Assembly (NCBI GenBank): GCA_031082145.1
Contig: JAVHLP010000001.1
Span: 124,001-188,000, forward strand
Direction of reading: 5' to 3'
DNA: 64,000 nucleotides
Origin: a bacterium
Lineage (GTDB): Bacteria; Bacillota; Sulfobacillia; UBA995
Below are positions 15,726-24,913 of the stretch, one piece after another; the first letter of the stretch is position 1, and the number at the start of each line of letters is the position of its first letter. Below the pieces are notes generated by a model. That model searched no databases. It worked only from the letters and a program-made list of their open reading frames with translations, and had not been told where the DNA came from. Position numbers and translations under genes: made by a program.

Positions 15726-17108
15726 CTACGGAGCCAACAAGGGGAACAGGGGCACGATGTCAGGGAGAGCCGGCAATGCCTCGAACACGCTGAGCAACCG
15801 CTGTGCTCGCTGTCTGGAGAACACCAAGGAGATGAGATGTTCCGCCTTCCTCTCAATCTCAGCCGTCGTCATACGCCTGATGTCGGGTATGACGGGACTC
15901 CTGAGAACCGAACCGTCCTTCAGGTAGACTATGACTTGGGCCGGGCCGCCTGATTCCTGCTTGACTTCACCGAACTCGGTGTCTACAACCGGCTCGACCA
16001 GGGTCATCAGGCGCACCAAGGCAGGGTTCTTCAGGGCTGACTCTGACACTGCCTCCGGCAGGATGTTCCCCGTCAAGACGGCCGTGGCGACCCCGAAAGC
16101 CAGGCTCATCTGGGCCGAGGTCAGCGTCCGGACGGCAAATCCGGTGGTCGACTTCTGCGACCGGGCGTTGGTCCTTACCACGATCTTACTGATATCATCG
16201 GGCGCAAAGGACTCTCTGGCCCTCAACTCACACGCTGCCTCAACGGCATGTTGGGCGGAGGTAATGATGGGGTATCGTTTGGCGTGCACATGGACACAGT
16301 GAAACGTCTGCCCCAGGTCTTTCAAGACCCGGCTGAAGTCGAAACTGCTGCTATGCATAGAATAGAAGCCGCCCTGGGCTGCTTCGAGAATGTTCTCAAC
16401 GCCCGTGAAACCCCTTCGCGCCAGCATGGCCCCCATTACCCCGCCCTCCGCCGCCCGGCCATTGACGAGCTGCTTGACCATCGAGTCCGGAGGGACAGTG
16501 AGCAGGGCGCCCACATACGCACCGGCCGCACCCAGTGCCCACTGCATCTCCTGGCTGTCCAGACCCAGCAGCCGGCCGGCAGCCGCGGCCGCTCCGAAGG
16601 TGGAGCAGAGCGCGGTGTAGTTGTGCCCGCACGGCGCCGAGGTGACCCCCATTCTCACCCTGACTGCCACCTCGTGCCCAGTGGTCAAGGCAGTCACGAA
16701 ATCGCGGCCGGAGGCGCCTCCGAGCATCTCGCTGACGGCGACAGCGGCGGGAACCACGTTGTTGCCGGGATGGATGCCAAAACCTGACCAGACATAGGTG
16801 TCATCGTATTCAAAGGCGTTCTGAGCATGGCTGTTGGCCCTGACGGCTACCGGCACCGGGAGCTTCGAGGGCCGCCCCCAAACCGTAGCCTGGGGCGCAC
16901 CTCCGAGTTCCTCCCACAACTCAGTAGCGAGGATGACCTGGGTGAGACTGGAACCGAAGATGCCCACCGCAACGGAATCCAGGGCGTCATCACGCATCAC
17001 CGACAGGACTTCCTCGGGGATCTCTTCATAGGCCAACCCTGCGGCGAAGTCAGCAAGTTTCCGGGTCAACGGCGGCGGGACCAATGAAGAGTCACCTTGC
17101 CCATGCAT
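15726..17108 (-). CDS. MmgE/PrpD-family protein
   Basis: 460 residues, ATG start. The family comprises 2-methylcitrate dehydratase, cis-aconitate decarboxylase and many uncharacterised lyases or isomerases of small carboxylic acids. Visible features: opening LTRKLADFAAGLAYEEIP, HAQNAFEYDDTYVWSGFGIHPG with the conserved Asp and His, the NYTALCSTFGAAAAAGRLLGL segment, LVNGRAAEGGVMGAMLARRG, and AKRYPIITSAQHAVEAA. No prpB or prpC accompanies it, so propionate metabolism is not indicated; more likely it acts on an acid made in the island pathway. Confidence 0.85.
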   Translation of the reverse strand: MHGQGDSSLVPPPLTRKLADFAAGLAYEEIPEEVLSVMRDDALDSVAVGIFGSSLTQVILATELWEELGGAPQATVWGRPSKLPVPVAVRANSHAQNAFEYDDTYVWSGFGIHPGNNVVPAAVAVSEMLGGASGRDFVTALTTGHEVAVRVRMGVTSAPCGHNYTALCSTFGAAAAAGRLLGLDSQEMQWALGAAGAYVGALLTVPPDSMVKQLVNGRAAEGGVMGAMLARRGFTGVENILEAAQGGFYSMHSSSFDFSRVLKDLGQTFHCVHVHAKRYPIITSAQHAVEAACELRARESFAPDDISKIVVRTNARSQKSTTGFAVRTLTSAQMSLAFGVATAVLTGNILPEAVSESALKNPALVRLMTLVEPVVDTEFGEVKQESGGPAQVIVYLKDGSVLRSPVIPDIRRMTTAEIERKAEHLISLVFSRQRAQRLLSVFEALPALPDIVPLFPLLAP

Positions 17109-17141
17109 CCTCTCACCACTCCCTTCGGATCCAACCCGACA

Positions 17142-18125
17142 TCAGACCATGAGCCCTCTCGCGCGCTCCAGGCACTCTAAGACTCCGTCCTGGAAGGTCC
17201 AGTGCGGCCGGTAGCCAAGATCACGGCACGCGCGCCGGATGTCTAAAACGCCGGTACGGCCGGGGCTGGCGCCTTCGCCGAAGTCATGCCCGGCACCGAT
17301 GTCGATCCGGGTGCCGGGGACGGCTAACCGCAGTACATGAACCAAATCGGCAATCGTTTTGGCTTGGCCGGAACCTACGTTGTACACGGCACTTGGGAGG
17401 GACGGGGCTTCCCCGGCCAACACGAACGCTCGGGCTAGGTCTCCCACATAGACACAGTCTACCTTCCTCTCGGAGCCGGCAGCGTACGTGGTGGGCCGGC
17501 CTCGAAGGGAGTTGAGCATCAGGGTATGCATCTTCTCTATCAAGGCCCCGCTGCGGTCATTGGCAGCGACTATGCGTTCGGCGGCATAGTAGGTGGCGAA
17601 GCGGAAAGCTGCGAACTCCAGGCCGAATCGGGAACGGTAAAACATACCCATGCGCTCGGCCGTGAACTTCATGACCTCGTACGGTGCCTGGGGATCAGGA
17701 GGGTACTCCTCGGGAACCGGTAGGTAGGAGGGAGGCCCATGGGGCGTGCCTTCGAAACTGCGGTAGACATTCCGGCTCGAAGCCATCACGAGCCTGCGTA
17801 CCCCGGTCAACCGGGCTGCCTCAAACACGTTCATTGTGCCCTCAAGGTTAACCCGGAACGGTACCATTGGCTGGTGATAAGAGGCGCGTCCGGTCAGGGC
17901 GGCCAGGTGGAAGATGGTACTGACTCCGTGGGTTTGGCAGAGCTCCAACATCACCGAAAGCTCACGGATGTCAGCGGCATAGTAGTCCGCTGTGCCGGCC
18001 AACTGGTCGTGTGACCCCGCAGGAGGTGCCAGGTCCACCACTACGGGCCTGTGCCCGCACCGCACGAGTTCGCGGACGACGTACGACCCGACGATTCCGG
18101 TGCCTCCGGTCACCATGATCTTCAC
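17142..18125 (-). CDS. NAD-dependent epimerase/dehydratase (extended SDR)
   Basis: 327 residues, ATG start. The Rossmann motif is MVTGGTGIVGSYVV; the active site is Ser in VMASSRNVY and Tyr-x-x-x-Lys in PYEVMKFTAE. Downstream, VDCVYVGDLARAFVLA and VYNVGSGQAKTIADLV are typical of the extended SDRs that act on nucleotide sugars, but closely similar enzymes such as threonine dehydrogenase and D-erythronate dehydrogenases act on amino or sugar acids. In this amino-acid-type cluster a 2-amino-3-hydroxy acid or related substrate is as likely as a nucleotide sugar. Confidence 0.82.
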   Translation of the reverse strand: MKIMVTGGTGIVGSYVVRELVRCGHRPVVVDLAPPAGSHDQLAGTADYYAADIRELSVMLELCQTHGVSTIFHLAALTGRASYHQPMVPFRVNLEGTMNVFEAARLTGVRRLVMASSRNVYRSFEGTPHGPPSYLPVPEEYPPDPQAPYEVMKFTAERMGMFYRSRFGLEFAAFRFATYYAAERIVAANDRSGALIEKMHTLMLNSLRGRPTTYAAGSERKVDCVYVGDLARAFVLAGEAPSLPSAVYNVGSGQAKTIADLVHVLRLAVPGTRIDIGAGHDFGEGASPGRTGVLDIRRACRDLGYRPHWTFQDGVLECLERARGLMV

Positions 18126-18171
18126 GTGGGCTCCTCTCCCTCCCTTCTTCGGATGATGGCAAGGGCGTCCG

Positions 18172-19377
18172 TCAAGCCCCTCCGGCTGCTTGCAGCAGAC
18201 GGCTCACAACGGGCTCTAGGCGCCGGGTGGCCTCTTGGAGTGTTGCGGCCGGGTGAACGAGTCCGATCCGTACTGTGCCCGCTGCCTGGGTTCCGAAGTC
18301 TGACCCCGGAGATACCAGGACACGCGCTTCACGCAGGAAGACTCTCGTCACATCAATGGCCGACAGGCCGAGAGGTTTGACGTCAAGCAGCCCAATATAG
18401 GTGCCGTTGGGAACCTGCTGCGGCAATCCCATCCGGGTCACGGCGCCGAAGAAACCGATCCGCCGTTCATCAAGGATCCAGTAGATCCTCTCGTAGTAGG
18501 ACCGGGCAGCCTCGGAAAGCGCGGCCAACGCAGCCCATTGGCTGGCCGTCGGCGAGACCATGGATATTGCGTAGCGCATCTTCGCCAGATGACCGGCCAG
18601 CCAGGACGGCGCCGCAATCCATCCCAATCGCCATCCGGTCATGCAGTAGGATTTCGAGAACCCGTTTATGGTGATGACCCGGTTCCCAGCGCCTTCGAAC
18701 GACGCGGCCGAGATGTGTCGCAACCCGCCGTATACGTAGCGCTCAAACAGTTCGTCAAAGACCAGGATGATATTCCGCTCATGGGCGACTTCCAACAAGC
18801 GCTTCAGTGTTTGCTCCCGCAGCACAACACCTGTTGGGTTGCCCGGATTGGCGCATATGAACGCTTTCGTGCGGACAGTAATGCGCCGCTCCACTTCGTT
18901 GGGGTCCACCTCCCAGGCATCCTCTTTCCCCGTTGGCACGAATACCGGCACTCCACGGGCGGTCAGAATGGCCCCCACATGTCCACCGTAGTACGGGTCG
19001 GTCGTCAACACCTCATCACCCGGCGCCAGAAGGGACTGGAACACAACCGTGCTGGCTTCAGCCGCTCCGTTGGTTATGATCACCTGAGTGTCCGGATCAA
19101 CAGTGACACCATTGTCGAGGGCGAGCTTGCGGGCGACGGCGGCTCGCAGCTCCGGCAACCCCCCGTGCGCATACCGCGTTCTGCCCTCGCGAATGGCTTC
19201 CACGGCCGCCTCAACCACCGGCGGTGGTGCCGTGAAGTCCAGATCTCCGGAGTTGAAGTTGATTACATCGTCCAAGCTCATGGCCTCCCGCATGAGCTCC
19301 ACTCTCAGGGCTCCGGCCGCACCCCGCGGCTGGAATCCCCGTACCTGGGCCGGGAGAAACCGTTCAGCCAGATCCAT
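18172..19377 (-). CDS. Class I/II PLP aminotransferase (aspartate-aminotransferase-like)
   Basis: 401 residues from the ATG at 19377, preferred over an upstream ATG because AGGAGG lies 8 bases before it. Fold-type-I landmarks: RTRYAHGGLPELRAAVARKL, NGAAEASTVVFQSLL, the ANPGNPTGVV segment, DELFERYVYG and GFSKSYCMTGWRLGW with the PLP Lys. The Arg that binds the substrate carboxylate is in VRIGLVHPA. It transaminates an amino acid against a 2-oxo acid; the specific pair cannot be read from the sequence. Neighbours are the SDR gene and the deacylase gene. Confidence 0.87.
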   Translation of the reverse strand: MDLAERFLPAQVRGFQPRGAAGALRVELMREAMSLDDVINFNSGDLDFTAPPPVVEAAVEAIREGRTRYAHGGLPELRAAVARKLALDNGVTVDPDTQVIITNGAAEASTVVFQSLLAPGDEVLTTDPYYGGHVGAILTARGVPVFVPTGKEDAWEVDPNEVERRITVRTKAFICANPGNPTGVVLREQTLKRLLEVAHERNIILVFDELFERYVYGGLRHISAASFEGAGNRVITINGFSKSYCMTGWRLGWIAAPSWLAGHLAKMRYAISMVSPTASQWAALAALSEAARSYYERIYWILDERRIGFFGAVTRMGLPQQVPNGTYIGLLDVKPLGLSAIDVTRVFLREARVLVSPGSDFGTQAAGTVRIGLVHPAATLQEATRRLEPVVSRLLQAAGGA

Positions 19378-19415
19378 GCCACCGGCCTCCTGTACAACCA
19401 TGCGCCGCATGACCT

Positions 19416-20411
19416 CTAATCAACGTGGGTTTCGTCCAGTACGCTGTAGATGCTGGCCACGATGCGGCCCGGGTATGCCAGACAACTGCCGGGCAACCCC
19501 ATCACCCGTCCCTCCAGTGGTGACCGCACCTCCTCAAGCAGATTGCCCAAGTAGTCCAAGATGTCGCACAGGACTTCTCCCTTCTCCACTTCCGCCTCAA
19601 TGTCGAGCCAGTCCCTGGTCACGACCACCCCGCCCGCGTTCGTCTTGACGTTGTACTTCTTGATCCTGTGGATGGGATTCGATCGACGTGAGTGCCCTTC
19701 GATCAGGCCGCAGGCAATCATGAGGTTCCTCAGACCGCGGTGGAACTCATCTCTCACGTGGGTAAGCTGAGCCGGCGCCCGGTGACTAGCCCCGCCCAGT
19801 TCCATCATGACGCTCGGAATGCCGTTGTCCCAGCAGTGCTGCGACAGAGTTCCGGTCAGCGGGCTGAGCGCGGAATCAGGGGCGTCGGTATACCGCTGCC
19901 ACCCTATGGACTTGACGACCCGCAAGATTTCGGGCGCGAGGATCGGAACGTTGACCGCCCCGGCGTGGTAGAACACTCCGCCTCCGCCATGGAGGCTCAC
20001 GTGAACGGTGGCAAGCTTGACCACGTCCTCGAAGTACCTTGCGGCAATCCGCTTGGTAATGGTGCCCGTCTGCTCACCGGGGAAGGCGCGGTTCATATCG
20101 TATACATGCAGTTCAGAGGGGTTGCCGCGGGTGCCGGCTTCGAACGCCGGGCCGTTGAGGACCGGTACTCCGATCAGGGTACCGGTCAAGGTGGCCGGAT
20201 CCATATCTCTGAGAAGTTCCAGCAGGGCGATGACACCCTCGTGTTCGTCACCGTGGATGCCGGCGTCAACGACCAGCACAGGGCCCTCCCGGCGCCCATG
20301 GATTACCACCACCGGAATCCGGATCGCACCTCCCGAGGGCAGTTGCGCGATATCAATCCACCCACTGGCTCTGCTACCAGCCGACACTCTCATGCCTGCC
20401 ACGTTGAACAC
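19416..20411 (-). CDS. Succinylglutamate desuccinylase/aspartoacylase-family deacylase
   Basis: 331 residues from a GTG at 20411, preceded at 10 bases by GGAGGAGG. Zinc ligands of the AstE/AspA family are visible: His and Glu in VDAGIHGDEHEGV and the later His in VSLHGGGG; the substrate Arg/Asn region appears as YDMNRAFPGE. A C-terminal domain with YLGNLLEEVRSPLEGRVMG, typical of the DoeB-like members, is present. These enzymes cleave an amide bond between an acyl group and an amino acid (N-acetyl-diaminobutyrate, N-succinylglutamate, N-acetylaspartate). In this cluster an N-acyl amino acid is the natural guess. Confidence 0.85.
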   Translation of the reverse strand: MFNVAGMRVSAGSRASGWIDIAQLPSGGAIRIPVVVIHGRREGPVLVVDAGIHGDEHEGVIALLELLRDMDPATLTGTLIGVPVLNGPAFEAGTRGNPSELHVYDMNRAFPGEQTGTITKRIAARYFEDVVKLATVHVSLHGGGGVFYHAGAVNVPILAPEILRVVKSIGWQRYTDAPDSALSPLTGTLSQHCWDNGIPSVMMELGGASHRAPAQLTHVRDEFHRGLRNLMIACGLIEGHSRRSNPIHRIKKYNVKTNAGGVVVTRDWLDIEAEVEKGEVLCDILDYLGNLLEEVRSPLEGRVMGLPGSCLAYPGRIVASIYSVLDETHVD

Positions 20412-20476
20412 GCCTCTGTTACCTCCTCCTCTACCGGGAGCTTGTGCAGGGCTCACTGGCCGGTCTCTTCCTGTGA

Positions 20477-21310
20477 CTAGTTGCGCCTGACAAAGCGCGG
20501 GTCTATGGCTTGACGAAGGCCGTCACCCAAGAGGTTGATCCCGAGCACTGACATACCCAAGGCCAATCCCGGATACGTGACCAGATGTGGGGCTGATCGC
20601 ATATGCAGACGACCTTGAGCCATCATGCTGCCCCACTCGGGAGTGGGCGGCCGAATCCCCAGTCCTAGGTAGCTTAGGCTACCGGCGATGAGAATGGCAG
20701 CCGCCATGGAGAAGGTCAACTGCACCGCTATCGGCCCAACTAGGCCGGGCAATACGTGGCGGAACATGATCCTCGCATCCCGGCCGCCCATGGCCTTGGC
20801 GGCCGCTACATAGTCGAGTTGGACAAGCTTCAAACTCAGGGAACGAGCAAGGCGGGCGAATATCGCAATGTCGGGAAGGCCAACCGCAAGAACCAAGGTC
20901 CAGAACCCTACGCCATAGGTCGCCACGATTACAATGGCCAACAGGATGCGCGGAATGCTGAGAAGCACGTCAACCATCCTCATCATCACGCTGTCCAGCC
21001 AGCCCCCGTAGTAACCGCTTACGAGGCCCATGGGAATCCCCAAGAACGCGCCGAACATGAGGGCCAGGCACCCGATGCAGAGCGAGACCCGCGCACCGTG
21101 AAGAATCCGGGAAAGGACATCGCGTCCGAGCTGATCGGCTCCGAGAAGGTATCCGCGGTGACCCGGAGGCCGGAGCGAGGACCCAAGATCCTGAGTATAG
21201 GGATTCCGGGGAGCAAGAAGGGGAGCAAAGAGGGCTGCGCCCAAGAACAGGAGGCATATGGCTGTGCCGAGTACGCTGGATTTCGAGCGCAGCAGAATAC
21301 TCAAGCTCAA
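20477..21310 (-). CDS. Peptide-type ABC transporter permease (DppC/OppC)
   Basis: 277 residues, ATG start. N-terminal membrane segment (residues 12-34) followed by NPYTQDLGSSLRPPG and HRGYLLGADQLGRDVLSR, the signature of DppC/OppC proteins, and then the EAA loop YVAAAKAMGGRDARIMFRHV that contacts the ATPase. It pairs with the DppB-type permease gene 12 bases upstream and the binding-protein gene further up. No OppD/OppF ATPase gene occurs in the island. Confidence 0.92.
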   Translation of the reverse strand: MSLSILLRSKSSVLGTAICLLFLGAALFAPLLAPRNPYTQDLGSSLRPPGHRGYLLGADQLGRDVLSRILHGARVSLCIGCLALMFGAFLGIPMGLVSGYYGGWLDSVMMRMVDVLLSIPRILLAIVIVATYGVGFWTLVLAVGLPDIAIFARLARSLSLKLVQLDYVAAAKAMGGRDARIMFRHVLPGLVGPIAVQLTFSMAAAILIAGSLSYLGLGIRPPTPEWGSMMAQGRLHMRSAPHLVTYPGLALGMSVLGINLLGDGLRQAIDPRFVRRN

Positions 21311-21322
21311 GAGAAGCCCCTC

Positions 21323-22243
21323 CTATCCGTGCCGGATTCTCGGGTCCAGAACGGAGTAAAGCAGGTCCACGCCCAGGTTGACCATGCAGATGGTCAGCGC
21401 GATCACCAGAACACCTCCTTGAACGACTGGGAAATCGCGGAAGCTGACGCCCTGAACGACCATCCTTCCGATGCCGGGGACGGCGAAGATGGTCTCGGTT
21501 ATGACCATGCCTCCCAGCAAGGCACCGAATCTCAGTCCAGCGACGGTTACCACTGGGAGCATGGCGTTGCGAAGGGCATGCTTGTACTGCACAACGCGCT
21601 CTGCGAGCCCCTTCGCCCGGGCGGTGCGTACGTAGTCCTCAAGGAGCACCTCTACCATCATCGAACGGGTCATGCGTGCCAACAGAGCCAGTGTGCCGGA
21701 ACTAGTGACCAGGGCGGGCATAATGAGGTGACGCCACGTACCCCAACCGGACGACGGCAACCAGCCCAGCTGCAAGGCAAAGAGCAGTATAAGGAGTAGT
21801 GCGAGCCAGAAGAGCGGAACAGACATCCCGGCTACCGACAATCCCATAACAGCCAAGTCCAGGCTGCTGTCGCGGTGGGTCGCAGCCAAGATTCCCAACG
21901 GAATACCCATAACGATGGCCACCACCATCGAGGCGCTGGCCAGCCGCAGACTGATGGGATAGGCGCTGGCTATGTCCGGCCCGACCGGCCGCCCCGCCCG
22001 ATGCGATGAGCCGAGATCGCCGCTTGCGACACGTTGAACCCAGTTCCAGTACTGGATCAGGAGCGGGTCATCCAGGCCGTAGAGTTCTCGGATCATGGCG
22101 ATTTCGGTTTCTGTGGCCAGTTCGCCACCTATCATGGCCGCTGGATCCCCGGGAGCGAGATGCAGCATGGAGAACGCCAGAAAAGACACAACCACAACGG
22201 TTAGAAGGGCTTGTGCGATTCGCCTTGCCGCGTATTCAAGCAC
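21323..22243 (-). CDS. Peptide-type ABC transporter permease (DppB/OppB)
   Basis: 306 residues, GTG/TTG-type start giving MLEYAARRIAQALLTVVVV. The N-terminal family signature LGDPAAMIGG-like stretch (LAPGDPAAMIGGELATE) and YGLDDPLLIQYWNWV follow, with six membrane helices and the EAA loop YVRTARAKGLAERVVQYKHAL. It forms the channel with the DppC-type partner. The ATP-binding subunits must come from elsewhere in the genome. Confidence 0.92.
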   Translation of the reverse strand: MLEYAARRIAQALLTVVVVSFLAFSMLHLAPGDPAAMIGGELATETEIAMIRELYGLDDPLLIQYWNWVQRVASGDLGSSHRAGRPVGPDIASAYPISLRLASASMVVAIVMGIPLGILAATHRDSSLDLAVMGLSVAGMSVPLFWLALLLILLFALQLGWLPSSGWGTWRHLIMPALVTSSGTLALLARMTRSMMVEVLLEDYVRTARAKGLAERVVQYKHALRNAMLPVVTVAGLRFGALLGGMVITETIFAVPGIGRMVVQGVSFRDFPVVQGGVLVIALTICMVNLGVDLLYSVLDPRIRHG

Positions 22244-22285
22244 AGCCGGCCTCCATCCGCAAACGCCCGAAGAACTGGTGTCAGT

Positions 22286-24295
22286 TCAAGCATCAAGTTC
22301 ACATGATCGCAGGTGCCGGTCAAACCAATCCAGGATACGGCGCAGTCTCTCTATACGGTGAACGGGTCGTCCCGTGCGCGAGAAGTCGTGGCTCTCTCCC
22401 CGGAATAGAACAAACTCCACTGCTCGGCCCAGGTAACGCAGGGCCTGAAACCACTGCTCGGCCTGGTCCAGGGGGCAGCGGTAATCCTCTTCAGCGTGTA
22501 TGATCAGCACTCGAGCCCGTACTTTCTCAACGTGAGCGAGCGGTGATTTGATCCAGTATTCCCGTGGCTTTTCCCAGGGCGTCCCCCCGACATTGGCCAG
22601 GGTATGGGTTGAGCCCAGGTCGGAGGTACCGAACATACTAGTCCAGTTGGAGATGCTACCTTCGGTGACCACGGCCAGGAAGCGATCGGTCCGAGACGCA
22701 AGCCAGTTAGAGTAGAAGCCGCCGGCGCTCAGACCAATGGTCCCCACCCTCGCCCCGTCGACGTAGGGGAAATCCACGGCTGCCTCCACTCCACGGAGCA
22801 TCTCGTCCACATCTGGACCGCCCCAGTTACCAGCCTGGGCCATGGCATACAATTGGCCATATCCCTGCGCCCCGACATGGTTGCAGTACAGCACCGAGTA
22901 ACCGTGCGCCGCCAGTACTTGATACTCATGGAAGAAGGCCTGGCCGAACGCTCCCCGGTGAGTGGCCAGGATCAACGGGTATCTCCTGTCTTCTTCACGG
23001 GGCACAGGCCCCATGATCCACGCGTCCACGGCTTGCCCAAGCGTACCCAAGAACGTGAAGTGTTGCGGCTGTGACAGCGTCATGCCGCTCAGGATTGACT
23101 GGTTCACCTCACTCCGCTGGCGTTCACGGCCGCCGGCGTCAAGGGTGAAGACATCCCCGGGGTGAACTGCGTTCTGAGCACAGAAGGCTACCTGGCCACC
23201 AGGTCCGGTGCTGAACGAGAAGACAGCGCGGGGGCCGCCCACAACCTGCTCAATGCGCTCGGCCGTGGCGCGATACAGACCGGCTGAGCCGCGCTCGGAA
23301 GCTATGAAGTAGATGCCGTGGGCCGTCCATTCGAGTAGCCGGGCGGTCTCCGGTAGCCGGAAGTCACTCCGGACCCACAGACCCAAGGTCGGCCCGAAGT
23401 GTTCGGTCAGGCATTCCGGGGCTGTGCCGGCAAGGTCAGTCACATAGATGCCGGCCTGGATGCGATCCTGCCCTTTATCCCCCATCAACTGGCCGATGAA
23501 CGCCAGCCGGGTTCCGCAGGGGGCCCAGGCTATATCGGTGATAGGACCCCAGCCTCCCCCGATCCTGCAGAGGTGACCACCGCCGATGGGAACGGTCCAG
23601 AGATAGCGGCAGACGGTGCGGTCGGCGTCGGGATCCCGGTGAGCTATGAAAGCGACCAGCGAGCCGTCAGGCGAGATGGTCGGCCTCAGGTGATCGAAGT
23701 CCCCCGATGTGAGGCGGTGCGTGTGCCCGCTGCGTACGTCCACAGTCCACACCTGCTGCCTCCGGCCATCGCGATAACCACCTAGACCCGGCCTCGCGCC
23801 GTGAGCTACTTCGGTCAAATCCGACCGGTAGTCAAGTTGGCGTATTACCCTTACTTCCGGAACCGGTTCACCCGGTCTGCCTGCAACCGATTGCACAACC
23901 TCTGGAGCGTTGAAGACCAGGTGCGTTCCGTCCGGGCTCCATTCCGCGGCCCCCGTCACGCCCAACGTGACGTCTGTCACCCGGGTCGGGGTTCTCCCGT
24001 CCCAGGGATCGAGCAGCCACACTTGAGGATTTCCGGAGCGGTCGGAGACGAAAGCAATCTCCGTGCCCTTCGGAGACCAGCGTGGCGAGCGATCCCGGCA
24101 GAAACCCCGGGTCAGTGATCGGGGGCGCTTGCCGTCACCGACCACTTCAAGACCAGACTGGTAATTCCAGGTCACAGGATCTACGCAAGTCTGCACATAA
24201 ACAACGCTCCGGCCATCGGGATGGAGCCGGGGCTCATTGACCCACCTTAACCTCAACAGATCCTCGGGAACCATGGTGCGCGTGTCACCGGACAT
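22286..24295 (-). CDS. S9-family (prolyl oligopeptidase / acylaminoacyl-peptidase type) serine peptidase
   Basis: 669 residues from the ATG at 24295 (AGAGG about 11 bases upstream; a GTG 12 bases earlier is possible). Residues 20-400 form the beta-propeller with TolB-like repeats (SPRWSPKGTEIAFVSDRSG, AEWSPDGTHLVF, TISPDGSLVAFIAH). The alpha/beta-hydrolase part has the catalytic Ser in GTIGLSAGGFYSNW, the Asp in IIHAEEDYRCP and the His in FRGESHDFSRTG. No signal peptide, so it works in the cytoplasm, where it would cleave short imported peptides or release N-acylated residues. Confidence 0.88.
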   Translation of the reverse strand: MSGDTRTMVPEDLLRLRWVNEPRLHPDGRSVVYVQTCVDPVTWNYQSGLEVVGDGKRPRSLTRGFCRDRSPRWSPKGTEIAFVSDRSGNPQVWLLDPWDGRTPTRVTDVTLGVTGAAEWSPDGTHLVFNAPEVVQSVAGRPGEPVPEVRVIRQLDYRSDLTEVAHGARPGLGGYRDGRRQQVWTVDVRSGHTHRLTSGDFDHLRPTISPDGSLVAFIAHRDPDADRTVCRYLWTVPIGGGHLCRIGGGWGPITDIAWAPCGTRLAFIGQLMGDKGQDRIQAGIYVTDLAGTAPECLTEHFGPTLGLWVRSDFRLPETARLLEWTAHGIYFIASERGSAGLYRATAERIEQVVGGPRAVFSFSTGPGGQVAFCAQNAVHPGDVFTLDAGGRERQRSEVNQSILSGMTLSQPQHFTFLGTLGQAVDAWIMGPVPREEDRRYPLILATHRGAFGQAFFHEYQVLAAHGYSVLYCNHVGAQGYGQLYAMAQAGNWGGPDVDEMLRGVEAAVDFPYVDGARVGTIGLSAGGFYSNWLASRTDRFLAVVTEGSISNWTSMFGTSDLGSTHTLANVGGTPWEKPREYWIKSPLAHVEKVRARVLIIHAEEDYRCPLDQAEQWFQALRYLGRAVEFVLFRGESHDFSRTGRPVHRIERLRRILDWFDRHLRSCELDA

Positions 24296-24332
24296 TGCCC
24301 AAGCCACCTCTGCTCAGGGGCCAAGCGACCCC

Positions 24333-24539
24333 TTATGGCTGGCCGCCGCCGTCGCGGTGGTCCAGCCAGAGTTCACCCGCCACGGCGTAATCCTCTTCCG
24401 CCAGGTCGCGAATCAGGATCCGCACTCCGTCAGGCGCTATCTTCAGGACCTCGCACAGCGTCTTGGTTGCCTCGCTCACCAGCGACCGCTTCTGGTCGGC
24501 GGTATAACCCTTCTTGAGGGCGATCTGGACCGTCGGCAT
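24333..24539 (-). CDS. 4-oxalocrotonate tautomerase family protein (copy 1)
   Basis: 68 residues from the ATG at 24539 with GGAGG 9-10 bases upstream. After removal of Met the N-terminal Pro (PTVQIALKKGYTADQKR) is the catalytic base of the tautomerase superfamily; the conserved Arg is in VRILIRDLAEEDYAVAGE. The family isomerises enol and keto forms, or dehalogenates or hydrates small unsaturated acids. A diverged paralogue sits 66 bases upstream. Confidence 0.85.
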   Translation of the reverse strand: MPTVQIALKKGYTADQKRSLVSEATKTLCEVLKIAPDGVRILIRDLAEEDYAVAGELWLDHRDGGGQP

Positions 24540-24605
24540 AAGGAGTACCCTCCGGTGAGTCTTTGCCAGTTGATTATCGGGACTCATCACCGCCGGGGCG
24601 GACGA

Positions 24606-24839
24606 TCATGTGGCCGGCGGGCTCCCATACCGGATGTTGTCCCGAAACGGTTCCGGATGGTCAAGCCACAACTCACCGCCCACGGCGTAGTGCTCCGGAG
24701 TCAACTCGCGAAGGATGATGCGCACCCCCGCGGGATGGACCCCCAGCACGCTGCACACCGTAGCCGTCAGATCGCGGACGAGTGTTCGTTTCTGTTCTGT
24801 TGTCCGGCCCCGCTTCAAATCGATCTCAATCGTCGGCAA
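24606..24839 (-). CDS. 4-oxalocrotonate tautomerase family protein (copy 2)
   Basis: 77 residues from a TTG at 24839, chosen because GGAGG is 9 bases upstream and because it yields Met-Pro-Thr, placing the catalytic Pro second as the mechanism requires. The body (IEIDLKRGRTTEQKRTLVRDL, VRIILRELTPEHYAVGGE) aligns without gaps to copy 1, roughly half identical. The two may form a hetero-hexamer, as in some dehalogenase and tautomerase pairs. The Pro/Arg-containing C-terminal extension (PEPFRDNIRYG) is unique to this copy. Confidence 0.84.
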   Translation of the reverse strand: MPTIEIDLKRGRTTEQKRTLVRDLTATVCSVLGVHPAGVRIILRELTPEHYAVGGELWLDHPEPFRDNIRYGSPPAT

Positions 24840-24913
24840 CAGAACCAACCTCCTTAGCCATGCTGCCGGATAGGGGGGACGGTACACCGTCCCCCCTCCG
24901 TCAGCCTAGGTCG

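Noticed and set aside
18538-19419. A 293-codon plus-strand open frame
   Set aside because: Antisense to the class I/II aminotransferase with intact PLP motifs; no ribosome site or protein family.
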